Positions 34,735 to 43,194 of a DNA stretch of 64,000 bases are shown here, piece by piece. Below the pieces are notes generated by a model. It had not been told where the DNA came from, searched no databases, and worked only from the letters and a program-made list of their open reading frames with translations. The stretch is from an uncultured Chitinophaga sp. (GTDB lineage Bacteria > Bacteroidota > Bacteroidia > Cytophagales > Cyclobacteriaceae). A program made the position numbers and the translations under genes. Positions within the stretch are counted from its first letter, which is position 1, and each line of letters opens with the position of its first letter. The stretch spans positions 124,001 through 188,000 of the forward strand of contig CABHOK010000017.1 of assembly GCA_902168205.1 (NCBI GenBank), given 5' to 3'.

Positions 34735-37700
34735 TTAGAATACAAAGTTACCACCAATTGTAAATGTTCTTGGATTTGGATAATGCCCATCATCAATGTT
34801 CATGTTAAACACGTTATTGTTATAGGCACCAATCTCAGGATCGTATCCTGAATACTTTGTGAATGTTTTGAGGTTTTGCGCAGATACATAAACGCGCACC
34901 GATGTAAACTTGGTCTTGCTTAAAATAGCACCTGGAATGTTATATCCCAGACTTACATTCTGAATTCTCAAATAAGAACCACTTTCCACATATCTGTCGG
35001 ATAACCTTCTGTTGTTGTCGTTCCATTGATTGTAGCGGGGGATTGTTGCATCCGGATTTTCGGCAGTATATCTGTTCAATACATCTGTCGACTGGTTTAA
35101 ATATGAATTATAAAGACCTTCTGTAAGACGTTTGGTGTAATTCAAAATTTTAGCACCATAACTTCCCGTAATTAGTATGGAGAGATCAAAACTTTTATAG
35201 TTTACGGTATTGGTCATTCCATAGGTAAACTTCGGAATAGGACTACCTATATTTGTTAAGTCAAGGGAGTTTACTACATCATCGCCAGTTATGTCCTTAT
35301 AACGAACATCTCCTAAATATATACCTTGCGGGCCGACAGCTAATTGGTTATTGCTATTTGCCAACCCAAATGCATCCAATTCACCTTGTGTACGGAATAG
35401 TCCATCTGTTTTCAAACCATAAAACGATCCAACGGCTTGGCCGGAAGGAGAATTAGTTACCTGAATTGCATTGCCATACTCTCTGTATGCCGGCTGAGGT
35501 ACACCACCATTATCGTTCAAAACATTTTTATAGTGCGTGAATATGAAATTAGTTTTCCATGTAAGAGTACCTTTCCGAATGTTGTTAGTGGTTAAAGATA
35601 TATCTATACCAGTATTCGTCATTTTACCTGCATTTGTAACCGGAGGTTGTACAGGGTTATAGGTATTACCAGAGTTAAGACCGCTATATACAGGGAGTTT
35701 AGCCTGTACCAGCATTTTTGTAGATACCTTTTGATATACATCCACACTAAAGTCGATAACGCCATCAAGCACGGTGGCATCAATTCCCACATTTTTAGTC
35801 ACGACAGACTCCCATTGCAAATCAGGGTTACCCACGTTGAAGTTCTGAGCACCGTTTCCAAATGGACTGATTGCAACCAACGATACATTTGTTGCATAAG
35901 CATTATTTTGGTTAGCAGTATTAGAGTTACCAACAGATCCTATACCTGCTCTTAATTTTAAATAATTAATAGCTGAAATGTTTTTAATAAACGCTTCTTC
36001 AGAAAGTGTCCATCCTACAGATACTGCAGAGAATACACCCCATTTTTTGTTAGGGCCAAAAGAAGAAGAACCATCTCTTCTGATAGAACCCGAGAGAGAA
36101 TATTTGCTATTGAATGAATATAGTGCTCTTGCAAAATAGGATTCATATGCAGTAAGATATTTACCTCCGTTTATAGTCTGATTTGTGGCGGAGCCAGCGT
36201 TTATAGACTCCAAATTATTTGTAAGATTCTGTCTTGATACAGTGATCTGGTCAAAGTTGCTTAGCGTGGATTCATGGCCAACTACCGCGTTTACATAGTG
36301 CTTGCCAAACGTTCTATCAAAGGTCAGGTAGTTTTTTAAAGCCCAAAACAATGCTGTAGTTCTGTCTTCAACTAATTTGCTTGGCGATAATATAGTTGCC
36401 CCGGTAGTTGTATTCTGTACGAGCGGTTGAAATGCTGAATTTTGACCAAGGTTAAAATCATAATTTACTTCATTTCTAAATGTAAATGACTTCAGGAAAC
36501 TAATATCCGTGTATAACGAGCCAAACGCTTTATACTGTATTGCTTTAACATTCCGCATAGTAGCCATCGCTACTGGATTATTGGGATTACCAAAATTACT
36601 CCCCCCTATATTTGATACTGAAGTGAATTGTCCGTCCAGCCCTCTTACAGGTGCTGCAGGGCTATTGTAAACTGCCAAACTAATAACCGCATCCGATCCA
36701 TCGGTTAAAGTAATTTTCTGATTTGATTTTGAGACATTGAGGTTAATCCCGGTTTTAAGCCAGGATTTTACCTGCTGATCTATACCGAGTTTGATATTAA
36801 ATCTTTCGAAATCAGAGCCAATTACAATCCCTTCATTCTTATAATAATTAAAAGAAGTATAGTATGTTGTTTTGTCTTTGCCACCTGAAAAAGACAATTG
36901 ATGATTTTGAATTGTTCCTCGCTGAAAAATTTCGTCTTGCCAATCTGTTCCTCCTCCAAGAACAGCGGGATTTTTAAATTCTGCTAATGTATCCAAACTG
37001 CTACCGGCAGCTCTTATTTCGGGTACCAGTGAGTTTTGATAACCGGCATACTGCTTCAAATCCATTAAGCTTAACTTTTTCCGTAGCTCCTGTACCCCAT
37101 AGTATACATCGTATGTAATTTTTGGCTCGCCAGCCTTACCAGATTTTGTTTTAATCAAAACCACTCCATTCGCACCCCTCGCACCATATATAGCTTGCGC
37201 TGATGCATCTTTTAAAACATCTATAGATTCGATGTCATTTGGATTAATGGCAGCTAACGGACTCTGCACATTTTGTCCGGCCATTCCTCCGAGTTGATCT
37301 TGAGCTATACTGCTTCTACTTCCGTTTAAGATCACGCCATCCACTACATATAAGGGCTGGTTGCCATTAACAGAAGTGATACCTCTTACATTTATAGAAA
37401 TACCTCCTCCAGGCTGACCTCCATTACTGGTTATTGTTACACCAGCGAGCTTGCCCTGTATAGCCTGATCTATACCTGCAACAGGTAAGTTTTTAATATC
37501 TTTTTCAGATACTGAAGATATCGATGATGTAACGTCCGCCTTTTTAACAGAACCATAACCGATAACGACAACTTCTTGTAATGTAGATACGTCTTCTTTT
37601 AATGTAATTGTAATAGAAGTCTGATTCAATACAGCAATTTCCTGAGGGGCATAGCCAATAAAACTAACTACCAGTACATCATCGTTATCAGCTTCGATAG

Positions 37701-37893
37701 AAAATGCACCATTTACATCAGAACTGGTTCCAACAGTTGTTCCTTTCTTAATAACATTTACACCGGGTAATACTTCACCAGCCTCATCCGTAATTTTTCC
37801 TGTTACAAGCCGGGCTTGCGAAAAGGCCAACGCGTGGCTTAGTAAGAAAAATACGGAAGCAATACATAAGCTTCGGTAGATTTGTTTTAGCAT
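34735..37893 (-). CDS. susC: SusC/RagA family TonB-dependent transporter (mannan-type PUL)
   Basis: 1052 residues with a signal peptide (ending LAFSQ), then a carboxypeptidase-like domain (LVTGKITDEAGEVLPGVNVI). The TonB-box/plug start is VVVIGYGSVKKADVTSSISSV and the plug signature is DVLKDASAQAIYGARGANGV. The barrel ends in ...FTIGGNFVF with a terminal aromatic residue. It drives TonB-dependent import of oligosaccharides. First gene of a three-gene operon (SusC, SusD, surface lipoprotein). It starts in a 118-bp gap after a small membrane ORF on the same strand. A CGATTGACAG word lies about 25 bp upstream of its start, resembling the CGATTGAC near copy in the other PUL. Confidence 0.96.
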   Translation of the reverse strand: MLKQIYRSLCIASVFFLLSHALAFSQARLVTGKITDEAGEVLPGVNVIKKGTTVGTSSDVNGAFSIEADNDDVLVVSFIGYAPQEIAVLNQTSITITLKEDVSTLQEVVVIGYGSVKKADVTSSISSVSEKDIKNLPVAGIDQAIQGKLAGVTITSNGGQPGGGISINVRGITSVNGNQPLYVVDGVILNGSRSSIAQDQLGGMAGQNVQSPLAAINPNDIESIDVLKDASAQAIYGARGANGVVLIKTKSGKAGEPKITYDVYYGVQELRKKLSLMDLKQYAGYQNSLVPEIRAAGSSLDTLAEFKNPAVLGGGTDWQDEIFQRGTIQNHQLSFSGGKDKTTYYTSFNYYKNEGIVIGSDFERFNIKLGIDQQVKSWLKTGINLNVSKSNQKITLTDGSDAVISLAVYNSPAAPVRGLDGQFTSVSNIGGSNFGNPNNPVAMATMRNVKAIQYKAFGSLYTDISFLKSFTFRNEVNYDFNLGQNSAFQPLVQNTTTGATILSPSKLVEDRTTALFWALKNYLTFDRTFGKHYVNAVVGHESTLSNFDQITVSRQNLTNNLESINAGSATNQTINGGKYLTAYESYFARALYSFNSKYSLSGSIRRDGSSSFGPNKKWGVFSAVSVGWTLSEEAFIKNISAINYLKLRAGIGSVGNSNTANQNNAYATNVSLVAISPFGNGAQNFNVGNPDLQWESVVTKNVGIDATVLDGVIDFSVDVYQKVSTKMLVQAKLPVYSGLNSGNTYNPVQPPVTNAGKMTNTGIDISLTTNNIRKGTLTWKTNFIFTHYKNVLNDNGGVPQPAYREYGNAIQVTNSPSGQAVGSFYGLKTDGLFRTQGELDAFGLANSNNQLAVGPQGIYLGDVRYKDITGDDVVNSLDLTNIGSPIPKFTYGMTNTVNYKSFDLSILITGSYGAKILNYTKRLTEGLYNSYLNQSTDVLNRYTAENPDATIPRYNQWNDNNRRLSDRYVESGSYLRIQNVSLGYNIPGAILSKTKFTSVRVYVSAQNLKTFTKYSGYDPEIGAYNNNVFNMNIDDGHYPNPRTFTIGGNFVF

Positions 37894-38011
37894 AGATTTA
37901 AGTTTAAAGTTTTGTTTCTGTCAATCGTAAACCTTCAGGATGACTCAACATCCCTCCTTAAGGCAATCATTATCAAACCCCAATAGTTAATCACGTCTGC
38001 CATCGAATTGG

Positions 38012-38161
38012 TTATAGAAAAATTCTCAGGAGTACGAACAGGATCACGAGCAGCAAGAGCCCCAACAGGACTTCGAAGAACAGCAGGAGCCTGACCTTGC
38101 GCTGCTCTCTTTCGGGCGACTTCCGTTGGATGGTTAATGCTTTGACAATCCAGTTAAACAT
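38012..38161 (-). CDS. Small single-pass membrane protein, 49 residues
   Basis: A short open frame starting MFNWIVKALTIQRKSPE from the ATG at 38161. A basic stretch (REQRKVR, about 18-24) is followed by one very hydrophobic helix (about 25-45) rich in Leu, Val and Phe, ending RIFL before TAA. The positive-inside pattern and clean start and stop are what a real small membrane protein looks like. No homologue is recognised. It lies on the same strand as the mannan SusC gene, 118 bp upstream of it, and could share its promoter or be independent. Its leucine codons are unusually CTC/CTG-rich compared with neighbours. Confidence 0.5.
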   Translation of the reverse strand: MFNWIVKALTIQRKSPEREQRKVRLLLFFEVLLGLLLLVILFVLLRIFL

Positions 38162-38432
38162 GACTCTCAAGGGTTTATCGACTTGAAAGTTGAGATTTTG
38201 GGGGCTATAGGCAGGGTGGTAAATCTTCCAAAAACACTGGACAAACGTTTCCGGGTAATTTTAAACTGCTAACGTGTGCATGAAAAATGTATTTTCAGGC
38301 TCCAAATCGCTTTTCCGGTGGATGAGCACTTTTAGAAAATAAAAGAAGTATTTTTGTCCGATTACAGAGATTGCCTGCCTATTTCATCCCGAACCGTGGA
38401 TAATCTCTTGAAACTTTAAAAAATCATTAGCA

Positions 38433-38903
38433 ATGCAAATCACTAAAAACACAGTAGCGGCCATCCATTACACGCTGCGCGACAACGAAGGAAATGTTAT
38501 TGATACCAGTAGCGGACGCGACCCGTTGCACTATCTGCACGGTGCTGGAAATCTGATTGCAGGAATGGAAGAAGGTTTGGAAGGGAAAATTAAAGGCGAC
38601 AAGTTCCAATTAAAGATAGAACCGGCTAAAGGATACGGAGAGAAAGATCCTGCGATGATTCAGCAAGTACCACGTTCCGCATTTGGCGATCAGGACGTTC
38701 GTCCGGGAATGAAGTTCTCTACCAACCACGGTAATGTTGTTACCGTAACACACGTAGGCCTAGAAAGTGTAACGGTTGATGCCAACCACGAACTGGCAGG
38801 CGTTGAACTTAACTTCGATGTTGAAGTAATGGAAGTACGCAGTGCTACGAACGAAGAAATTTCTCATGGCCATGTGCACGGTCCGGGTGGACACCACCAT
38901 TAA
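38433..38903 (+). CDS. slyD: FKBP-type peptidyl-prolyl isomerase, SlyD family
   Basis: 156 residues, cytosolic. The FKBP domain opens with VAAIHYTLRDNEGNVIDTSS and PLHYLHGAGNLIAGMEEGLEG. The insert-in-flap chaperone domain (about 68-128) is present (KGYGEKDPAMIQQVPRSAF), and a short His-rich tail ends the protein (HGHVHGPGGHHH). SlyD catalyses cis-trans isomerisation of prolyl bonds and binds Ni(II) or Zn(II) through such tails. The tail here is short compared with E. coli SlyD. It appears monocistronic, with a strong terminator 25 bp after the stop. Confidence 0.93.
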   Translation: MQITKNTVAAIHYTLRDNEGNVIDTSSGRDPLHYLHGAGNLIAGMEEGLEGKIKGDKFQLKIEPAKGYGEKDPAMIQQVPRSAFGDQDVRPGMKFSTNHGNVVTVTHVGLESVTVDANHELAGVELNFDVEVMEVRSATNEEISHGHVHGPGGHHH

Positions 38904-38908
38904 CAAAT

Positions 38909-38970
38909 AGCTTCGAGTTTGAGCTGTGAGCTTCGAGCAGTAGATATAGCTGCTCGAAGCTCTTTTTTTT
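38909..38970 (+). terminator. slyD terminator built from heptamer repeats
   Basis: GAGCTTCGAGCAG (38928-38940) and CTGCTCGAAGCTC (38950-38962) are perfect 13-bp arms, followed by eight T residues. The left arm and upstream sequence consist of AGCTTCG/AGCTGTG 7-bp units starting at 38909. An excellent Rho-independent terminator for slyD. Confidence 0.9.
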
Positions 38971-38975
38971 CTCCT

Positions 38976-39025
38976 AGCTGTGAGTTGCGAGCTTCGAGTA
39001 CAAGATATAGTGGCTCGAAGTTTTT
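38976..39025. repeat. AGCTTCG-family heptamers with a second hairpin
   Basis: Units AGCTGTG, AGTTGCG and AGCTTCG run in order from 38976. CTTCGAG (38992-38998) pairs with CTCGAAG (39014-39020) before TTTTT. It is a diverged second copy of the preceding terminator element: both loops include AGATATAG. Confidence 0.7.
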
Positions 39026-39094
39026 GTAGATGTATAGATATACTATGTGTAGGAGTAGCTATTCATTAGAAAGTTTCCAAGATTTCCATATGCC

Positions 39095-39445
39095 TTATCT
39101 CGTCAATGCGAAAGTCAATATTGTTCCAAAAATATATAGTACAATAAAGCTATCATTGAATACTGAAGGTTGATTGCGTAAAAATTCACGCTCCATTTTC
39201 TTAAAACGGCCAGCCGGCAAGAAAACAATACCATTCAATAACAAAAGCACTATGCATGGCACCCAAAGGGAACCTTCATCAATATTTTCATTAGCAGGCA
39301 AAAACGATAGTACATTTAATGTCTCTAATACTGAAATAATGATAACGGCTATTATAGCATTGTGCAAGTCCGATTGATAATTCTTTTCACTTTTTTTCAA
39401 AAGCCTATATACCAGAAAAAACAAGTTTTTATAAATCCTGATCAT
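39095..39445 (-). CDS. Small membrane protein of unknown function
   Basis: 116 residues with three hydrophobic segments (about 28-48, 62-80 and 98-114) separated by charged loops, and a basic N-terminus (YRLLKKSEKNY). No family is recognised. The frame is intact from an ATG to a stop, and the helix layout is coherent. It sits between two blocks of the AGCTTCG heptamer family that lie in opposite orientations (38976 and 39464), which may mark a small inserted segment or simply two terminator-like repeats. Confidence 0.6.
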   Translation of the reverse strand: MIRIYKNLFFLVYRLLKKSEKNYQSDLHNAIIAVIIISVLETLNVLSFLPANENIDEGSLWVPCIVLLLLNGIVFLPAGRFKKMEREFLRNQPSVFNDSFIVLYIFGTILTFALTR

Positions 39446-39463
39446 AGGGCAGTAGGGTATACT

Positions 39464-39491
39464 CTCGAAGCTCGCAGCTCAAAACTCAAAA
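39464..39491. repeat. AGCTTCG-family heptamers, inverted orientation
   Basis: Four exact 7-bp steps on the plus strand: CTCGAAG, CTCGCAG and two copies of CTCAAAA. They are the reverse complement of the AGCTTCG, AGCTGCG and AGTTTTG wording used at 38909 and 11634. The block lies between the small membrane protein gene and the end of the MmcQ/YjbR pseudogene. Confidence 0.7.
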
Positions 39492-39497
39492 CTATTT

Positions 39498-39831
39498 TTA
39501 TTCCAGCGAGAGTTCTTCGCGTTTGCTTTTTATCAGTTCATACGATTGGCGAATGTAGGTTTGGAGCTCTGTGGGTTTTACTGCATTTATATCGGTTAGC
39601 AATACTCACTTGTTGCGGCCCATATAGGGTGCCGGTATAAATCCTTCCTGGGCCGCGATTTCTTCGAAATCTTCATCGGGTACCTTAAATGATATTTTTC
39701 AGCGGTCCTTCCATCGAAGTAAAGCAGAACATTTTTCCGCCTACGCTAAAACATAAATCTGCCCCCCACTTAACGTCTTCCGTTACTGCAGGAAGAGAAA
39801 GACAGAATTTACGAAGGGCCTCTATGTTCAT
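39498..39831 (-). pseudogene. MmcQ/YjbR family gene, frameshifted and with an internal stop
   Basis: From the ATG at 39831 the frame reads MNIEALRKFCLSLP then VTEDVKWGADLCFSVGGKMF and a matching segment to GPLK. It then breaks at an A5 run (T5 on the plus strand, 39695-39699): removing one base restores ISFKVPDEDFEEI. Further on, GRNK is followed by TGA (39606-39608) where the family has Trp (NKWVLL), and the frame then continues to a stop at 39498 (total about 110 codons). MmcQ/YjbR are small cytosolic CyaY-like DNA-binding-fold proteins. Two independent lesions make a true pseudogene more likely than one sequencing error. Confidence 0.85.
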
Positions 39832-39898
39832 ACCAACGTATTAACTGTTGAAGATAAACCCGTAATTAAAGTATATATAGTTTGAACAACTCAAGCAC

Positions 39899-41017
39899 TT
39901 ACTTATAGTACGTTACTTCAACGCGGAAGCGCGGATCGATGGCTCCCAATCTATCGTAAGCAGATTTTGATATTTTGATAACCACTTTATCCGTAAGTGC
40001 TGTATCCGGAAGTTTACCCATTACGCGTACAAATACTTCGCGGTTGTTCAACTCGTTTCTCACTTTTAATATAGTACCTACAGGAGCGGTGCGATGGAGC
40101 GCCAGGTATTTTCGGTTGCCATCCGTTCCTTCAATCAACTCGGCTATACCTTTCTCCAAAATCTCATCTCCATTCTTTACCGATTCCGAAATACGAATTG
40201 TCTCCGTATTGGTCTTCACGGTTTCGCGCGGTGGTGTATCGTTCTTTACCGGAGGTGTATCGTTCTTGGGAACATCATTTTTCACCGGCTGTGTTGTGGT
40301 GTTCTGGCGCGCAGTAACAACCGACTGTTGTGTTGTTGCCGAAGTATCTCTCCGCACAGGCGTAGCATTGCGCGAAGGTTGTTTTACATAAATCGTTTGT
40401 CCGATATCGAGCTCGTTGCTTTGCAGATTATTCCACTCCTTCAACTGCTGCACCGTGATGTCATATTTATTGGCGATGGAGTATAGTGTCTCTTTTGCCT
40501 CAACGGTATGTGTACTGGCTGTATTCGTTGCAGGTGTTGTTGTCTGACGAGTGGTTGTTGGCTGCGTAGCCGTATTGCTGGCTGCGAAAGTGTTTCGTTT
40601 TTTAATAACAATCTCTTGTCCGATCGAGAGCGTATTATCTTTCAGATTATTCCACTGCCTGATCTCATCAACGGAAACACCATACGCTTTTGAAATGGAG
40701 AACATGGTTTCCTTGGCAGCCACTACGTGAATGATGCCACCTCCTCCTGCAGCTTTTGTATTTGTTGCTGCCGGAGTCGTTTTTGTATATGGAACTTTTA
40801 GTATCTGTCCGATTGAAAGACCTGAACTTGCCGAAGGGTTATATTGAACAATAGCATCTACCGTTGTACCGTAGCGCTTCGATATTCCATATAACGTTTC
40901 CTTCTCACCCACCTGGTGAACAACAAAGATTTTTCCATTGACAGTCTCAATGCCCAGTGAGTCCTGAGCGTGCGGCTGAAAAAATAAAGCACCCGCGTAA
41001 ATCAATACATTCATCAT
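39899..41017 (-). CDS. Triple-LysM protein with a C-terminal RlpA-like domain
   Basis: 372 residues with a short hydrophobic start (MMNVLIYAGALFF), then QDSLG. Three LysM modules are at about 31-76 (HQVGEKETLYGISKRYGTT), 93-138 (HVVAAKETMFSISKAYGVS) and 168-212 (HTVEAKETLYSIANKYDIT). A long Thr/Pro/Asn-rich linker carries PVKNDTPP-type repeats (about 215-270). A C-terminal double-psi beta-barrel-like domain follows (about 285-372, GTILKVRNELNNREVFVRVMG). LysM modules bind peptidoglycan, so this is a periplasmic cell-wall protein, perhaps structural or remodelling. The ATG overlaps the stop of the upstream gene by 4 bp, indicating translational coupling. Confidence 0.88.
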   Translation of the reverse strand: MMNVLIYAGALFFQPHAQDSLGIETVNGKIFVVHQVGEKETLYGISKRYGTTVDAIVQYNPSASSGLSIGQILKVPYTKTTPAATNTKAAGGGGIIHVVAAKETMFSISKAYGVSVDEIRQWNNLKDNTLSIGQEIVIKKRNTFAASNTATQPTTTRQTTTPATNTASTHTVEAKETLYSIANKYDITVQQLKEWNNLQSNELDIGQTIYVKQPSRNATPVRRDTSATTQQSVVTARQNTTTQPVKNDVPKNDTPPVKNDTPPRETVKTNTETIRISESVKNGDEILEKGIAELIEGTDGNRKYLALHRTAPVGTILKVRNELNNREVFVRVMGKLPDTALTDKVVIKISKSAYDRLGAIDPRFRVEVTYYK

Positions 41018-41796
41018 AAAAAATAACTTATCAGCTCACGTTTATTCTTCACGAAAATTACACATCCTGAGAGGATGAAAAAAGTATCCTGGCCGATTCC
41101 TTTTAAGGACTCATCCAGTTTTTCATGCAGCAATAACTCGCCTGCATGCGACAATACTAACAAATAATTCGCCAGATCATTCTCTTTCGTGTAGTACGAA
41201 ATAAAAATCTTCGAATCATATTCCAGATACTCCAACGCAACAACGGGCAATAAATTTAGCCTGGTCTCTAAAAATATTTTAACAGTGTTAAAGTACGAAG
41301 TTCCTTCGGAATAAAGCGAAGGTCGTATCACCGGCTCGTCTTTTTTTGCCGAGACTTCAGTCCATGATTCTTTCAGTTCTTTCCCCGAATGTAAATCAAG
41401 CACTACATCTTTCGCGCCCAGTTTTGAGGAAACTCCCAACACTCTGCCAGGAGCAACTGACACAATCGAGAAATCATTATGCCACCACAACAATTTCAGG
41501 TCTTTACCCGAACAGCCCAATATTCCTTTTTTATCCGGATTGTTTGTGTCGAGGTATATTGTAAAAAGTATAACGCCCTCAGCCGCGGCACTCAGGTTAA
41601 CCCACCACGGTTCATCCAGTTTTATATGCTGCCAGCGAAATGTATCCGTTGCATAGTGCCATGCAGAAAATGTTACGAGGCGCTCTTCATGACTGCGCTC
41701 TTCAACCAGCAAAAGCGATTCTTCCGGCAGCACCGCGGTGTTCCACACAAGACCGTTGAAGCGATGTGAAAACTTACGTTTCAGTCTTTCTGTCAA
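41014..41796 (-). CDS. DUF4905-like conserved protein
   Basis: 260 residues with a TTG start at 41796: the frame is closed by a stop three codons upstream and no early ATG exists. The protein has no signal peptide. It is made of short beta strands with repeated Trp-containing turns (HYATDTFRWQHIKLDEPWW, LLWWHNDFSIV), suggesting a beta-propeller-like fold. I recall this kind of protein as DUF4905 in Bacteroidota, next to LysM genes; the family name is offered with moderate confidence and no function is known. It overlaps the LysM gene by 4 bp and is divergent from the NfeD gene. Confidence 0.68.
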   Translation of the reverse strand: MTERLKRKFSHRFNGLVWNTAVLPEESLLLVEERSHEERLVTFSAWHYATDTFRWQHIKLDEPWWVNLSAAAEGVILFTIYLDTNNPDKKGILGCSGKDLKLLWWHNDFSIVSVAPGRVLGVSSKLGAKDVVLDLHSGKELKESWTEVSAKKDEPVIRPSLYSEGTSYFNTVKIFLETRLNLLPVVALEYLEYDSKIFISYYTKENDLANYLLVLSHAGELLLHEKLDESLKGIGQDTFFILSGCVIFVKNKRELISYFL

Positions 41797-41862
41797 CTTC
41801 GTTTAATTGGTTATTTTAGTGCAAGTATAGAAGATTGACCTTTGGATTGGAAGTTTAAATTC

Positions 41863-43194
41863 ATGAAGACCCTGCCTGTATTACTGTTGAGTTTTTTGTT
41901 GCTTTCTTTTTCGGCCGTGGCACAGAAGAAGAATGTGATGATTATGGAGATCAAGCAGGAAATTGATCCGCGCATGACGCGCTATGTTGAACTCGCCCTG
42001 CAACATGCTGAAGAAACAAAAGCCGATATCGTAATTATTGAAATGGATACCTATGGTGGTGTGCTGACGGATGCAAAAGATATTGTTGACAAAATCATGG
42101 CTTTCAAAAATCCGGTGTGGGTATTTATCAATTCAGATGCTGCTTCTGCCGGTGCGCTGATTTCTATTGCATGTGATAGTATCTATATGGCACCTGCCGC
42201 CAGCATTGGTGCTGCTACGGTTGTAGATGGAAGCGGTGGTAAAGCTCCCGATAAATATCAGTCGTATATGCGCTCCATAATGCGCGCCACGGCAGAAGAA
42301 AACAAACGCGATCCGCGTATAGCAGAAGGCATGGTAGATGAAAGCGTTGTGATTGACAGCGTTAAGAAAGAAGGACAGATAATTACATTCTCTACATCCG
42401 AAGCGATCAAACATGGTTACTGCGAAGCCAAGGTTGAATCCATCAACGAGATACTGCAACGAAATAAGGTTACCGACTACGAGATCGATTATTATCAACT
42501 AAGCGCTACGGATAAAGTTGTAGCGTTCTTTCTCAACCCGTTTATCAGTGGACTTCTTATACTCGTGATCATTGCCGGAATATATTTCGAGATGCAGGCC
42601 CCGGGTATAGGCTTTGCCGGATTAGCGGCTTTGGTAGCACTGATACTTTACCTTGTACCGTACTACTTAAACGGACTTGCCGAAAATTGGGAGATCATCG
42701 CGTTCTTCGTTGGTATAGGTTTGATCGCAGTTGAAATTTTTATTCTGCCCGGGTTTGGTGTAGCAGGCGTTTCGGGTATAGTTCTGGTGATCGGATCGCT
42801 CGTACTCATCATGATCAACAACGATGCGTTTGATTTTGAGTTTGTACGCATGAATGATATACTCTATGCACTGGCCGCTGCTATAGGCGGACTACTCGGA
42901 GGCACGGTACTTTTATTTGCGGGAGGCGCCAGACTTGCCGATACCCGCTTTTACAAACGTGTCGCGTTGGTCGATACGCAGGATCGCGCGCAAGGCTATA
43001 CATCCAGCTTTAAAGAAAATATGAAAGGACAACGCGGTGTAGCCCATACGGTGCTTCGCCCCAGCGGAAAAGTTATGATCAACGATAAACTTCACGATGC
43101 ATTTACGCGTGGTGAGTATATTGAGCGCGGTGAGGAGATTGAAGTGATTGATGATGAAACTACATCCTTAAAAGTTAAGAAAGTATCTGCATGA
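41863..43194 (+). CDS. NfeD-family membrane serine protease (ClpP class)
   Basis: 443 residues from the ATG at 41863; the TTG at 41842 is less likely. A signal peptide ends SAVAQ. A ClpP/crotonase-fold protease domain (about 24-225) carries a likely catalytic Ser95 in NSDAASAGALI and MDTYGGVLTDA upstream. Several membrane helices follow (about 225-360), then a C-terminal OB-like NfeD domain. In homologues such as the archaeal 1510-N protease, a Ser-Lys dyad cleaves stomatin-type membrane proteins; no stomatin gene is adjacent here. The stop overlaps the kdsB start by 4 bp (ATGA), so the genes are co-translated. Confidence 0.9.
   Translation: MKTLPVLLLSFLLLSFSAVAQKKNVMIMEIKQEIDPRMTRYVELALQHAEETKADIVIIEMDTYGGVLTDAKDIVDKIMAFKNPVWVFINSDAASAGALISIACDSIYMAPAASIGAATVVDGSGGKAPDKYQSYMRSIMRATAEENKRDPRIAEGMVDESVVIDSVKKEGQIITFSTSEAIKHGYCEAKVESINEILQRNKVTDYEIDYYQLSATDKVVAFFLNPFISGLLILVIIAGIYFEMQAPGIGFAGLAALVALILYLVPYYLNGLAENWEIIAFFVGIGLIAVEIFILPGFGVAGVSGIVLVIGSLVLIMINNDAFDFEFVRMNDILYALAAAIGGLLGGTVLLFAGGARLADTRFYKRVALVDTQDRAQGYTSSFKENMKGQRGVAHTVLRPSGKVMINDKLHDAFTRGEYIERGEEIEVIDDETTSLKVKKVSA

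Noticed and set aside
39464-39491. CRISPR-like array
   Set aside because: The 7-bp period has no spacers and no cas genes are nearby.
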